Positions 53,979 to 62,945 of a DNA stretch of 64,000 nt are shown piece by piece. The notes below the pieces were generated by a model, which was not told where the DNA came from, searched no databases, and saw only the letters and a list, made by a program, of their open reading frames with translations. Each line of letters opens with the position of its first letter. The first letter of the stretch is position 1. The DNA comes from CADCUY01 sp964242735 (GTDB lineage: Bacteria; Actinomycetota; Actinomycetes; Actinomycetales; Quadrisphaeraceae). The position numbers and the translations under genes are program-made. Where the stretch lies: assembly GCA_964242735.1 (NCBI GenBank), contig CAXTAK010000007.1:1-64000 (forward strand), read 5' to 3'.

Positions 53979-55558
53979 TCAGCGGCTGAGCTCGTCCATC
54001 GCGCGCGTCAGGTCGTCAGCGGTGCGCAGCAGGTCCTCCACCCCGCTGCGGACCCCGGTGAGACCGGAAGAGGTCAGCACCGAGGCGCCGGCGACGGCGT
54101 CCACGCTGGCGGAGACGTCCTGGCGGCTCGAGGAGATGTCGGCCACCGTGCGGCTCATCTCGCTGGTCGTGGCGGTCTGCTCCTCCACGGCGCCGGCGAT
54201 GCTGACCTGGTAGGCGTTGATCTGCCCGATGATGCGCCGGACCTCGCCGATGGCGTCCACCGCGCCGGTGGTGTCCGACTGGATGGCGTCGACGCGGCGG
54301 GAGATGTCGTCCGTGGCGCGGGCGGTCTCCTGCCCCAGCTCCTTGACCTCGTTGGCCACGACGGCGAAGCCCTTGCCGGCATCGCCGGCGCGGGCGGCCT
54401 CGAGGGTGGCGTTCAGGGCGAGGAGGTTCGTCTGCTGGGCGATGGAGGTGATCGTCCTGACGATCGTGCCGATCTGCGCCGAGGAGTCGCCCAGCTGGGC
54501 GACGGAGTCGTTGGTGCGCTCGGCGACGGTCACGGCCTCCGCGGCCACGCGGGCGGCCTGGGTGGTGTTGTGGGCGATCTCGCTGATCGAGACGCCCATC
54601 TCCTCCGCCCCGGCGGCGACGGTCTCGATGCCCCCGCTGATGCTCCGCGTGGCCTCGGCGGCCTCACCGGCCTGCGCCTGGGTCTGCGTCGCGCTGCGGG
54701 AGATCTCCTCGCTGCCGCGGGAGACCTGGTGGGCTGCGCCGACCAGCTGCTGCGAGGCTGAGCTCACCTTGGCGATCACCGAGGACACCCGGTCCAGCGC
54801 TCGTTCAGGGCGCCGCCGAGCTGGTCGAGCTCGTTGCGCGTGCCCTGGTGGGGCAGGCGCAGGGAGGGGTCGCCGGAGCGCAGCAGCGCGACGGCGCGGG
54901 ACAGCGGCCTGGTGATGCTGCGGGCGACGAGCACCGACGCCAGGACCACCAGGGCCAGCGGGGGGTGGGTCTCCAGCGCCAGGGCGAGGGCCTCGGCGCG
55001 GGCGGCGGTGACCACGTCGTCGACGTAGACGCCGGAACCGACGATCCAGCCCCACGGCTCGTAGCCCGCCACGTAGGAGATCTTCGGCTGGGCGGCCTCG
55101 GAGCCCGGCTTCGGCCACTGGTACTCCACGAAGCCGGCGCCGTCCGCCTCCACGGTCTTCACGGACTCGACGAAGAGGTGCTCCCCGTCGGGGTCCACGT
55201 CCTCCGTGAGGTCGGTGCCGTCCAGCTCCGGCTTGATCGGGTGCATCACCATCGCGGGGGCCGTGTCGGTGATGAGGAAGTACTACTCCCCGGAGTACCT
55301 CAGCCCCTTGATGGCCAGGGCCGCCTGGCCCTGCGCCTGCGTGCGGGACAGCGTGCCCGCCTCCTCCTGGGCACCGTAGGAGGCGACGACCCCGAGCGCG
55401 GTCTCGACGACGGCCCGGGTGCCCTCCCGCCGCTCCTCCAGCATCCCGTCGCGCACCTGGAGCGCGACCAGGGCGCACAGCGCGCACAGGCTCAGTGCGG
55501 TGACGGCCACCATCGCCAGGAGGCGGGTGGCGATGCGGGACTGCTGCAGCTGGCGCAC
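53979..55558 (-). pseudogene. Methyl-accepting chemotaxis protein, nonsense plus frameshift
   Basis: The intact gene would have a membrane segment (RLLAMVAVTALSLCALCALV), a single-Cache sensor, HAMP, and an MCP signalling domain. In the sensor, LRYSGE is followed by an in-frame TAG at 55283-55285, then YFLITDTAPAMVMHPIKPEL, so one codon kills translation. After the HAMP the frame ends at GGALNERWTGCPR. The signalling part (RALDRVSSVIAKVSSAS, IAQQTNLLALNATLEAARAG) lies in another frame from about 54795. GTG 55558 has GAGGAG seven bases upstream. No other chemotaxis gene is in the window. Confidence 0.8.
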
Positions 55559-55754
55559 GCCGGATCTCCTCGAGGCAGGGGTGACACCCCCATCGGCACC
55601 GCAGCGTTCCACCCTGGGCCCCCGCCGCCTCTCGCTGCGCGCGGGGCTCCAGGACGGCGCACACCTCCTGCTCGTCGTCGCCGGGGGAGACGCCGCGAGC
55701 AGGGCACGACGGGCACCGGCAGCACGGTCGCCGCGGTGGTCGAGGTGTCGCGGG

Positions 55755-55949
55755 TCAGGAGGTGGTGGCGAACCGCGCCGCCGAGCGCTCGCGGGCCTTC
55801 GCGGCCTCCACCTCGCGGGCCTTCGGCGGCGCGGTGGTGACGAGGTCGTCGAGCAGGTGCCGGCTGGCGTGCGCCACCGCGGCGGCGTGCACCTCGTCCT
55901 CGCTCGCCGGCGGCTCGACGTCGTGCAGCGGACGGATGTTCCGGCACGT
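55755..55949 (-). pseudogene. DUF2277 gene relic (ACG start, internal deletion)
   Basis: DUF2277 proteins begin MCRNIR and are ~85-95 residues. Here TCRNIRPLHDVEPPASEDEV starts with ACG where ATG is expected, then jumps from EVHAAAV to AHASRHLLDDLVTTAPP, lacking about 30 middle residues. The end (KAREVEAAKARERSAARF) is family-like. Only 64 residues remain. Either a relic or a frame read from an upstream start with a poor N-terminus. Confidence 0.6.
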
Positions 55950-56053
55950 GCCCGGTGGTGCTAGGCGCCGGGAGGGCGGGAGCGGGGTCCCCGTGGGCGG
56001 GAGCTTCGCCCCCGCCGACCGCGCCGGGGGTCGACCTGGACCACCCTGGAGCG

Positions 56054-56953
56054 GTGACCGCACTGGCCGCCGCGCTGGACGCCGGACCCGTCGTCCTCGA
56101 CGGCGGCCTGGCCACCCTGCTCGAGCAGCGCGGGCACGACCTGTCGTCGTCCCTGTGGTCGGCGCGCCTGCTGCTCCAGGACCCCGGCGCCGTCCGCGAC
56201 GCCCACGCCGCGTACTTCGCCGCCGGGGCCCAGGTGGCGACCACCGCGTCGTACCAGGTCTCGGCGAGCGGCTTCGCCGCCGCGGGCCTGGGCGCCGCCG
56301 CCGCGGAGGTCGCCCTCGCCACCAGCGTGCGCCTGGCGCGCGAGGCTGCCCAGCACGCGGGCCCGGGCCCGCGGTGGGTGGCGGCGTCGGTGGGCCCGTA
56401 CGGCGCGTCGCTGGCCGACGGCTCCGAGTACCGCGGGCGCTACGGGCTCACCGTGGCGCAGCTGCGGGCGTGGCACCGGCCCCGCCTGCAGGCGCTGGCG
56501 GCGGCGAGCCCCGACGTCCTGGCCCTGGAGACGCTGCCCGCCCTGGCCGAGGTCGAGGCCCTGCTCGCCGAGCTCGCGGGCACCGGCGTGCCCGCGTGGC
56601 TCTCGCTGACCGCCGACGGTGAGCGCACCCGCGCCGGGGAGCCGCTCGCCGAGGCCTTCGCCATGGCGCGCGAGGTCCCCGAGGTGATCGCCGTGGGGGT
56701 CAACTGCTGCGACCCGGCCGACGTCGCCGGCGCGGTCGCCCTCGCCGCGGCGGCCACGGGCGGGCCGGTGGTCGCCTACCCCAACAGCGGTGAGCGCTGG
56801 GACGCCGTGCGGCGCACCTGGGTCGGCGAGGCGCACCCCGCGGGGGTGGCGGCGTGGGTGAGCGCGGGCGCCCGCCTGGTCGGCGGCTGCTGCCGGGTCG
56901 GGCCGCCGGGCATCACGTCGGTGGTGCGGCAGCTGGCCGCGGCCGCGCCCTGA
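56054..56953 (+). CDS. mmuM: Homocysteine S-methyltransferase
   Basis: A 299-residue Pfam homocysteine methyltransferase of the MmuM type, which makes methionine from homocysteine and S-methylmethionine. The N-terminus has VVLDGGLATLLEQRGHDL. The zinc ligands are Cys in GVNCCDP and the Cys pair in LVGGCCRVGP. TASYQVSASGF is the usual second motif. GTG 56054 was taken as start. Stands alone; ends in a hairpin shared with the convergent gene. Confidence 0.9.
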   Translation: MTALAAALDAGPVVLDGGLATLLEQRGHDLSSSLWSARLLLQDPGAVRDAHAAYFAAGAQVATTASYQVSASGFAAAGLGAAAAEVALATSVRLAREAAQHAGPGPRWVAASVGPYGASLADGSEYRGRYGLTVAQLRAWHRPRLQALAAASPDVLALETLPALAEVEALLAELAGTGVPAWLSLTADGERTRAGEPLAEAFAMAREVPEVIAVGVNCCDPADVAGAVALAAAATGGPVVAYPNSGERWDAVRRTWVGEAHPAGVAAWVSAGARLVGGCCRVGPPGITSVVRQLAAAAP

Positions 56954-56972
56954 CCGCCGGCCGGAGCCGCGT

Positions 56973-57016
56973 CCGGCGCGGGGCGGCGCCGGTGCGCTGG
57001 TCAGCGCCAGTGCACC
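56973..57016. terminator. Paired hairpins at the mmuM/pentapeptide convergence
   Basis: CCGGCGC pairs with GCGCCGG (56973-56992). Next, GGTGCGCTGG (56991-57000) pairs with CCAGTGCACC (57007-57016) with one G-U-type mismatch. The second includes the pentapeptide gene's stop. Placement suggests a bidirectional terminator; the two hairpins share bases so would compete. Confidence 0.5.
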
Positions 57017-57843
57017 GGGTGGCGCAGCCACGGCGGCACGCTGGTGCACGCGTCCCCCGACGCCCCGTCCAGCTGCGGCTGGGTGAGGTACAGGCAGTGC
57101 TCCAGCAGCGCGCCGTCCAGGTGCGCCCCGCGCAGGTCGGCGCCCAGCAGGTCGGCCCACCGCAGGTCCGCGCCGCGCAGGTCGGCCTCGATGAGCAGGG
57201 CGCTGCGCAGGCTCGCCCCGCGCAGGTCCGCGCCGGCGAGGTGCGCCCCCACCAGGTCCGCGCCGGTGCGCTCGGGCCCGCGCTGGCCCGCAGCGGCGCG
57301 CACCTCCTGGCTGACCATCACCAGCAGTGGCCCCACACCGGCCCGGTGCTGCGCGGTGTCGACGTCGGTCAGCGCCGCGCGCCCCGCGCCGGCGAGCTGC
57401 CGGGTCTCCTCCAGGGCGCGCTGAACCTCCTCGAGCAGGGGCCCCGGCGTGGCGCGCGCCGCCGCCTCGGTCAGGTGCCACAGCGACTCGTGCAGGACCC
57501 GCACGATGGTGAAGGCCGCGAACAGCGGGGCCGCGGCCGCCGGTGAGGTGCGCCAGTCCACCCCGGCGAAGGCCGCGGTGACGTGCTGGCCGGCGCCGAG
57601 GCAGTCGAACGCCACGCAGCCGGCGAAGCCCCGCTCGCGCAGCTGCGCGTGGATGCGGCACCCGGGCGCGGTGGGCTGCGGTGCTGTGGACGGCGGGGCG
57701 ACGTCGAGGTTCGGGCACGCCCGCCCCGCGGGCTTGTCGATCGCGAAGTCGGGGGACGCGGAGAACGCGGGCGCGACGCAGCACAGGCCGGTGCAGCGGG
57801 CGCAGTCGGCGCGCAGCCCCGCGCGCGCCTCCGACAGCGTCAT
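57001..57843 (-). CDS. Cys-rich N-terminal pentapeptide-repeat protein
   Basis: A 280-residue protein. The N-terminal ~90 residues hold a cluster of cysteines (ADCARCTGLCCV, RACPNLD, GCRIHAQLRERG, FDCLGAG), suggestive of a metal or Fe-S site. The C-terminal ~90 residues are pentapeptide repeats (GADLVGAHLAGADLRGASL and on). I prefer ATG 57843, where the conserved part begins (MTLSEARAGLRADC); GTG 57894 would add 17 residues. Function unknown. Confidence 0.8.
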   Translation of the reverse strand: MTLSEARAGLRADCARCTGLCCVAPAFSASPDFAIDKPAGRACPNLDVAPPSTAPQPTAPGCRIHAQLRERGFAGCVAFDCLGAGQHVTAAFAGVDWRTSPAAAAPLFAAFTIVRVLHESLWHLTEAAARATPGPLLEEVQRALEETRQLAGAGRAALTDVDTAQHRAGVGPLLVMVSQEVRAAAGQRGPERTGADLVGAHLAGADLRGASLRSALLIEADLRGADLRWADLLGADLRGAHLDGALLEHCLYLTQPQLDGASGDACTSVPPWLRHPVHWR

Positions 57844-57988
57844 CCCCACCGGCAGCGAGCCGCTCGGCTGCGAGGCGACGGTGTCGTCGGGCACTGGCAG
57901 AACATACGCGGTCCCACCGCCCCGAACGGGAGTGTCGAGCCGTCGGTCATGCGGGGCCCTCGTCGGTGCCCTCCGGCACACTCGTCCA

Positions 57989-59647
57989 GTGACCGGACTC
58001 CGCACCCGTCCATCAGCCGAGACGTTCCCCCTCGACGACCTCGTGGAGTTCGCCCGCAGGGGCCGCCTGCGCGTCCCTTCCTTCCAGAGGGGCCTCCGGT
58101 GGACCCGCAGCGACGTGGTGAAGCTCTTCGACTCGGTCCTGAAGGGCTATCCGGTGGGGAGCCTGCTCCTCTGGGAACGAGACGCTCCTGCCGAGAGCGT
58201 GACGCTGGGTCCGTTGAAGATCGATGCGCCCGCTGGCCCTGCGTACTACGTCGTCGACGGCCAGCAGCGCATCACCGCACTGGCCGCCGCACTGTCCGAG
58301 CAGGGCGAGTCAGACCCCCGCTTCGCGATCGGGTACGACCTCGATGACGACGAGTTCACACCACGCCCCACCCGGGCTGGCGAGTCCTGGATACCGACTC
58401 ACGTCCTGTACGACCTGACCACGTTGCTGCTGTGGTTCCGGGATCGACCCGAGCAGATGGACCGGTTCGACGCGGCAGCGGCGGTGTCCAAGGCGCTGCG
58501 CGACCTACGGCTTCCTGCCTACGTCGTGCGTCAGGACGACGAGGAGGTCCTGCGGGGCATCTTCGACAGGATGAACACGGCCGGCAAGAAGCTCACTCGC
58601 GGGGAGGTCTTCGCGGCTCTGCGCCGGTCTGACGGTACGAGGGACGAGACCACCTTGAGTTCCGTCGCCGAGCAGGTCCAGCTCCAGACGGGGTTCGGCG
58701 TCCTCGACGAGAGCGCGGTGATGCAGGTGATCCTCGCGCGGCGCGGCGCGGACGTCAGACGAGAGATCCGCAACGAGTTCGAGACGACCGCGCGCGGGCG
58801 CGACCCCTTCGCCGCCCGTGAGCCGGAGGACGAGGCGTACCGCCTCGGCGCGGACGCCGCCGTCCTGGCCGTCGAGTTCGTCCAGCGGGTCGTGAGGGTT
58901 CCGCACCAGGCCCTCCTGCCGTACCAGTACCCGCTCATCACCCTGGCGCGGTTCTTCGCCCACCACCCCCACCCCGCACCTCGTCACGAGCGGTTGCTGC
59001 GGCGCTTCTTCTGGCGAGCCGTGGTCAAGGGACCCGGCCTGGTCAGGGGCAACACCACGGGAGTCAGCCGGATGCTCAACCGCAGAGTCGTTCCTGAGGA
59101 CGAGGTCGCCAGCATCACCGGCTTGATGACCACGGTCGCCGGCGATCGCCCTGCATACCCACCGGTCGACCCCCTGCGGACCAACAGTGCAGCGTCGAAG
59201 ATGCTGCTCTGCGCCATGTGGGGGCACGGCCCTCGCAGTCTCACCGATGGCTCGTGCGTGGAGGTCGAGGATCTGCGCGGGGTCCTAGCCGATCATCAGA
59301 CGGCCGCGGACGTCGTCGTCCCGATCCTCGTCGGGCGGCGGGCGGCGGGCCATGACAGGGACGCCGGGAACCGGCTGCTCCTCGTCCCCCTCGAGGACCG
59401 TGAATCCGATGCGATCGAAGCTCTGAGCGGAGCGACAGCGGACGTCCTCACCTCCCACCTGCTCGAGCCGGAGGACGTGACGGCCATGTCGAACGGCGAT
59501 GCTCTCCGCTCGGTGCAGGGACGCACCGAGCGGCTGGAGCAGTTGCTCCGGGTCTTCCTCGACCGCATGTGCGAGTGGGAGCAGGAGGACACCCCGGACC
59601 TCGAGATGCTGGTCGGCGCTGAGGAGGCGGCTGGTGCCTCGGTCTGA
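57989..59647 (+). CDS. DUF262 (ParB/GmrS-like) domain protein
   Basis: A 552-residue protein. Residues 14-98 show the DUF262 core: PLDDLVEFARRGRLRVPSFQ, RGLRW and the signature VVDGQQRITAL (DGQQR at 90-94), shared with ParB-like nucleotidases and GmrSD restriction enzymes. RGIFDRMNTAGKKLTRGEVF near 190 is also typical. The C-terminal ~200 residues show no HNH/DUF1524 signature that I can see. The 3' end overlaps hipA by 14 bases, so the two are co-translated. Confidence 0.85.
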   Translation: MTGLRTRPSAETFPLDDLVEFARRGRLRVPSFQRGLRWTRSDVVKLFDSVLKGYPVGSLLLWERDAPAESVTLGPLKIDAPAGPAYYVVDGQQRITALAAALSEQGESDPRFAIGYDLDDDEFTPRPTRAGESWIPTHVLYDLTTLLLWFRDRPEQMDRFDAAAAVSKALRDLRLPAYVVRQDDEEVLRGIFDRMNTAGKKLTRGEVFAALRRSDGTRDETTLSSVAEQVQLQTGFGVLDESAVMQVILARRGADVRREIRNEFETTARGRDPFAAREPEDEAYRLGADAAVLAVEFVQRVVRVPHQALLPYQYPLITLARFFAHHPHPAPRHERLLRRFFWRAVVKGPGLVRGNTTGVSRMLNRRVVPEDEVASITGLMTTVAGDRPAYPPVDPLRTNSAASKMLLCAMWGHGPRSLTDGSCVEVEDLRGVLADHQTAADVVVPILVGRRAAGHDRDAGNRLLLVPLEDRESDAIEALSGATADVLTSHLLEPEDVTAMSNGDALRSVQGRTERLEQLLRVFLDRMCEWEQEDTPDLEMLVGAEEAAGASV

Positions 59648-60875
59648 ACACCACTACGGCGTGTGGCTCAGCGGCACCTTCGTCGGGACGCTGCGCCAGC
59701 GCGGGGACCACGTCCGCTTCGCCATCCATCCCTCCTACGCCGACGATCCCCATCGCCCGGTGCTGGGGCTGGTGTTCGAGCAGGACCTCGACCGCGTCCA
59801 CTCCGCTGCGCTGCGACTTCCGCCGTGGTTCTCGAACCTGCTGCCGGAGGGTGTCCAGCGCGCGTGGGTCGCGCGGCAGCGTGGGGTCTCCAGCCAGCGG
59901 GAGATGGAGCTCTTGGCGGAGGTGGGCCAGGACCTGCCGGGGGCCGTCACCGTCCTCCCCCTTCCCGTCGATGTGGTGGCGGATGGCGAGGACGCCGTCC
60001 CCGTACGGCCCTCCCCCTCGCCACCCGATGACTCCGTCGACCCTCGGGGGCGCTTCTCCCTCGCGGGTGTCCAGCTCAAGCTGTCGATGGTCGCGACGGG
60101 TGACCGGCTCGTCGTGCCGCTCGGCGGCACGCTCGGGGACTGGATCGTGAAGTTCCCCGACGCCACGTTCCCCCACCTGCCGGTCGTCGAGTTCGTGACG
60201 ATGGAGCTGGCGCGCCGCAGCGGCATCGACGTCCCCGAGACCCGCCTGCCGACCCGGGACCAGCTGCCCGACACCCCTGACGCACTGTGGGCGGCGAGCG
60301 AGGACCGGGCCTTCGCCATCCGGCGGTTCGACCGCGGTGCCGACCGCTCGCTCCTCCACATCGAGGACTTCGCCCAGGTCCGAGACGTCTACCCGAGTCC
60401 TGCGGACCTGAAGTACCAGGGCTCCTACGAGACCCTCGCGATGCTCGTGCACCGCGGCCACGACGACGCCTCGCTGCGCGAGCTCGTGCGCCGGCTGGCT
60501 TTCAACGCGGTCGTCGACAACACCGACGCCCACCTGAAGAACTGGTCGCTGCTGTACACCGACCCTCGCCGTCCGATCCTGTCCCCGGCCTACGACCTCG
60601 TCTCGGTCGCTCCGTACTCCGGGTACGGCGGCGAGATGGCACTCACCCTCGCCGGCACGAAGGCGGCGGACCGGCTGCGGCTGCGCCACCTCGACCGGCT
60701 CGGCACGCGCTCCGGGCTCCCGGAGGGCCAGCTCGCCGAGGTGGCCGGGGCGACGATCACCGCGGTGGCGCAGGAGTGGCCCGGCGTGGCCGAGGAGCAC
60801 CTCGGGGCGCACCCATCGGCGCGCGCGGCGATCGATGAGGTCGTCCGCGCGCGGACGACCTCGCTACGTGCCTGA
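59634..60875 (+). CDS. hipA: HipA-family serine/threonine kinase toxin
   Basis: A 413-residue HipA. The N-subdomain runs YGVWLSGTFVGTLRQRG to WFSNLLPEG. The ATP-binding motif is LAGVQLKLSM (K149), with K173 in WIVKFP. The catalytic loop is N296-T-D298-A-H-L-K-N303, and the metal Asp is D321 in SPAYDLVS. HipA phosphorylates tRNA synthetases to cause dormancy. No HipB antitoxin lies beside it; a DUF262 gene does. GTG start has GAGGAGG six bases upstream. Confidence 0.88.
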   Translation: MPRSEHHYGVWLSGTFVGTLRQRGDHVRFAIHPSYADDPHRPVLGLVFEQDLDRVHSAALRLPPWFSNLLPEGVQRAWVARQRGVSSQREMELLAEVGQDLPGAVTVLPLPVDVVADGEDAVPVRPSPSPPDDSVDPRGRFSLAGVQLKLSMVATGDRLVVPLGGTLGDWIVKFPDATFPHLPVVEFVTMELARRSGIDVPETRLPTRDQLPDTPDALWAASEDRAFAIRRFDRGADRSLLHIEDFAQVRDVYPSPADLKYQGSYETLAMLVHRGHDDASLRELVRRLAFNAVVDNTDAHLKNWSLLYTDPRRPILSPAYDLVSVAPYSGYGGEMALTLAGTKAADRLRLRHLDRLGTRSGLPEGQLAEVAGATITAVAQEWPGVAEEHLGAHPSARAAIDEVVRARTTSLRA

Positions 60876-60973
60876 GGTGGTGTCGTCGTACCACGCAGCT
60901 CGTCCGGGGACCGCCGGGTCTCCACCCGTACACTGGCAGCTTCCCATCTCCGCCTGGAACGAGTCGCCCCACC

Positions 60974-62917
60974 ATGTCTGCACCCACCGCGCCCGCCGCA
61001 GCGACCGCCCAGGGCACGCGCAGTGTCCGCGCCGACCTGCGCAACGTCGCCATCGTGGCGCACGTCGACCACGGCAAGACCACCCTCGTCGACGCGATGC
61101 TCCGCCAGTCCGGGGCCTTCGGGAAGCACCAGACCGAGGAGGGCCTGGTCGACCGGGTGATGGACTCCGGTGACCTCGAGCGCGAGAAGGGCATCACGAT
61201 CCTGGCGAAGAACACCGCGGTGCGCTACGTCGGCCCGGCGGCGGACGGCATCACCAGCCTCACCGGGCAGCCCGGCGTGACGATCAACATCATCGACACC
61301 CCCGGCCACGCCGACTTCGGCGGCGAGGTGGAGCGCGGGCTGTCCATGGTCGACGCCATCGCCCTGCTCGTCGACGCCTCCGAGGGCCCTCTGCCCCAGA
61401 CCCGCTTCGTGCTGCGCAAGGCGCTGGAGGCGCGCCTGCCGGTGGTGCTCGTGGTCAACAAGGTGGACCGCCCCGACGCGCGCATCGCCGAGGTCGTCGA
61501 CGAGACCTACGACCTGTTCCTCGACCTCGCCGGCGACATGGCCGACCCCGAGGAGCTGCTGGAGTTCCCCATCGTCTACGCCTCGGCGCGCGCCGGCCGG
61601 GCGAGCCTGACCCGGCCCACCGACGGCGGGATGCCGGAGGAGGAGGACCTCGAGCCGCTGTTCCGCACCCTCCTCGAGACGGTGCCCGCGCCGTCCTACA
61701 CGGAGGGCGCCTCGCTGCAGGCGCACGTGACCAACCTCGACGCCAGCCCGTTCCTCGGCCGGATCGCGCTGTGCCGAGTGCACGAGGGCACGATGCGCAA
61801 GGGCGAGCAGGTGATGTGGTGCCGCGCCGACGGCTCCCAGCAGCGCGTGAAGATCACCGAGCTGCTGATGACCGAGGCCCTGGAGCGCAAGCCTGCCGAG
61901 AGCGCCGGCCCCGGCGACATCGTGGCCATCGCCGGCATCCCCGAGATCACCATCGGCGAGACCCTGGCCGACCCCGAGAACCCGGTGCCGCTGCCGCTGA
62001 TCCGCGTGGACGAGCCGGCCATCTCGATGACGATCGGCACGAACACGGCGCCGACGGCGGGCAAGGTGAAGGGCAGCAAGGTCACCGCCCGCCTGGTCAA
62101 GGACCGCCTCGACCGGGAGCTCGTCGGCAACGTCTCGATGCGCATCCTGCCCACCGAGCGCCCCGACGCCTGGGAGGTGCAGGGCCGCGGGGAGCTGGCG
62201 CTGGCGATCCTCGTGGAGCAGATGCGCCGGGAGAACTTCGAGCTGACCGTCGGCAAGCCCCAGGTGGTCACCCGCGAGATCGAGGGGAAGGTCCACGAGC
62301 CCCTCGAGCGCCTGACCATCGACGCCCCGCAGGACTACCTCGGCGCGATCACCCAGCTGCTCGCCGTCCGCAAGGGGCGGATGGAGCAGATGACCAACCA
62401 CGGCACCGGGTGGGTGCGCATGGAGTTCCTCGTGCCATCGCGCGGTCTCATCGGCTTCCGCACCGAGTTCCTCACCGAGACGCGCGGCACCGGCATCGCC
62501 CACCAGACGTTCGAGCGCTACGAGCCGTGGTTCGGCGAGCTGCGCACCCGCCCGTCGGGCTCGATGGTCTCCGACCGGTCCGGCGCGGCCACCTCCTACG
62601 CGATGACGTCCCTGCAGGAGCGGGGGACGCTGTTCATCGAGCCCACCACCGCCGTGTACGAGGGCATGGTCATCGGGGAGAACAGCCGATCCGACGACAT
62701 GGACGTGAACATCACCAAGGAGAAGAAGATGACCAACGTCCGCTCCAACGCGGACGAGCTGGAGCGCCTGGTGCCCGCCCGCAAGCTGTCCCTGGAGCAG
62801 TCCCTGGAGTTCTGCCGGGAGGACGAGTGCGTGGAGGTCACCCACGACGCGGTGCGCATCCGCAAGGTCGTGCTGAACCAGACCGACCGGGCGAAGGCCA
62901 ACCGCGCGCGGCGGTGA
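60974..62917 (+). CDS. typA: Translational GTPase TypA/BipA
   Basis: A 647-residue ribosome-associated GTPase. G1 is AHVDHGKTTLV, G2 region EREKGITILAKNTAV, G3 DTPGHADFGGEVERGL and G4 NKVDRPDAR. The C-terminal TypA domain has GFRTEFLTETRGTGI and NVRSNADE. Active in cold and stress ribosome assembly. Length normal. Confidence 0.96.
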   Translation: MSAPTAPAAATAQGTRSVRADLRNVAIVAHVDHGKTTLVDAMLRQSGAFGKHQTEEGLVDRVMDSGDLEREKGITILAKNTAVRYVGPAADGITSLTGQPGVTINIIDTPGHADFGGEVERGLSMVDAIALLVDASEGPLPQTRFVLRKALEARLPVVLVVNKVDRPDARIAEVVDETYDLFLDLAGDMADPEELLEFPIVYASARAGRASLTRPTDGGMPEEEDLEPLFRTLLETVPAPSYTEGASLQAHVTNLDASPFLGRIALCRVHEGTMRKGEQVMWCRADGSQQRVKITELLMTEALERKPAESAGPGDIVAIAGIPEITIGETLADPENPVPLPLIRVDEPAISMTIGTNTAPTAGKVKGSKVTARLVKDRLDRELVGNVSMRILPTERPDAWEVQGRGELALAILVEQMRRENFELTVGKPQVVTREIEGKVHEPLERLTIDAPQDYLGAITQLLAVRKGRMEQMTNHGTGWVRMEFLVPSRGLIGFRTEFLTETRGTGIAHQTFERYEPWFGELRTRPSGSMVSDRSGAATSYAMTSLQERGTLFIEPTTAVYEGMVIGENSRSDDMDVNITKEKKMTNVRSNADELERLVPARKLSLEQSLEFCREDECVEVTHDAVRIRKVVLNQTDRAKANRARR

Positions 62918-62945
62918 CCGCTCCGGCGCTGGGTACCGTCGGGGC

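Noticed and set aside
55613..55754. A gene between the chemoreceptor relic and the DUF2277 relic
   Set aside because: No frame has a start, binding site and protein-like composition.
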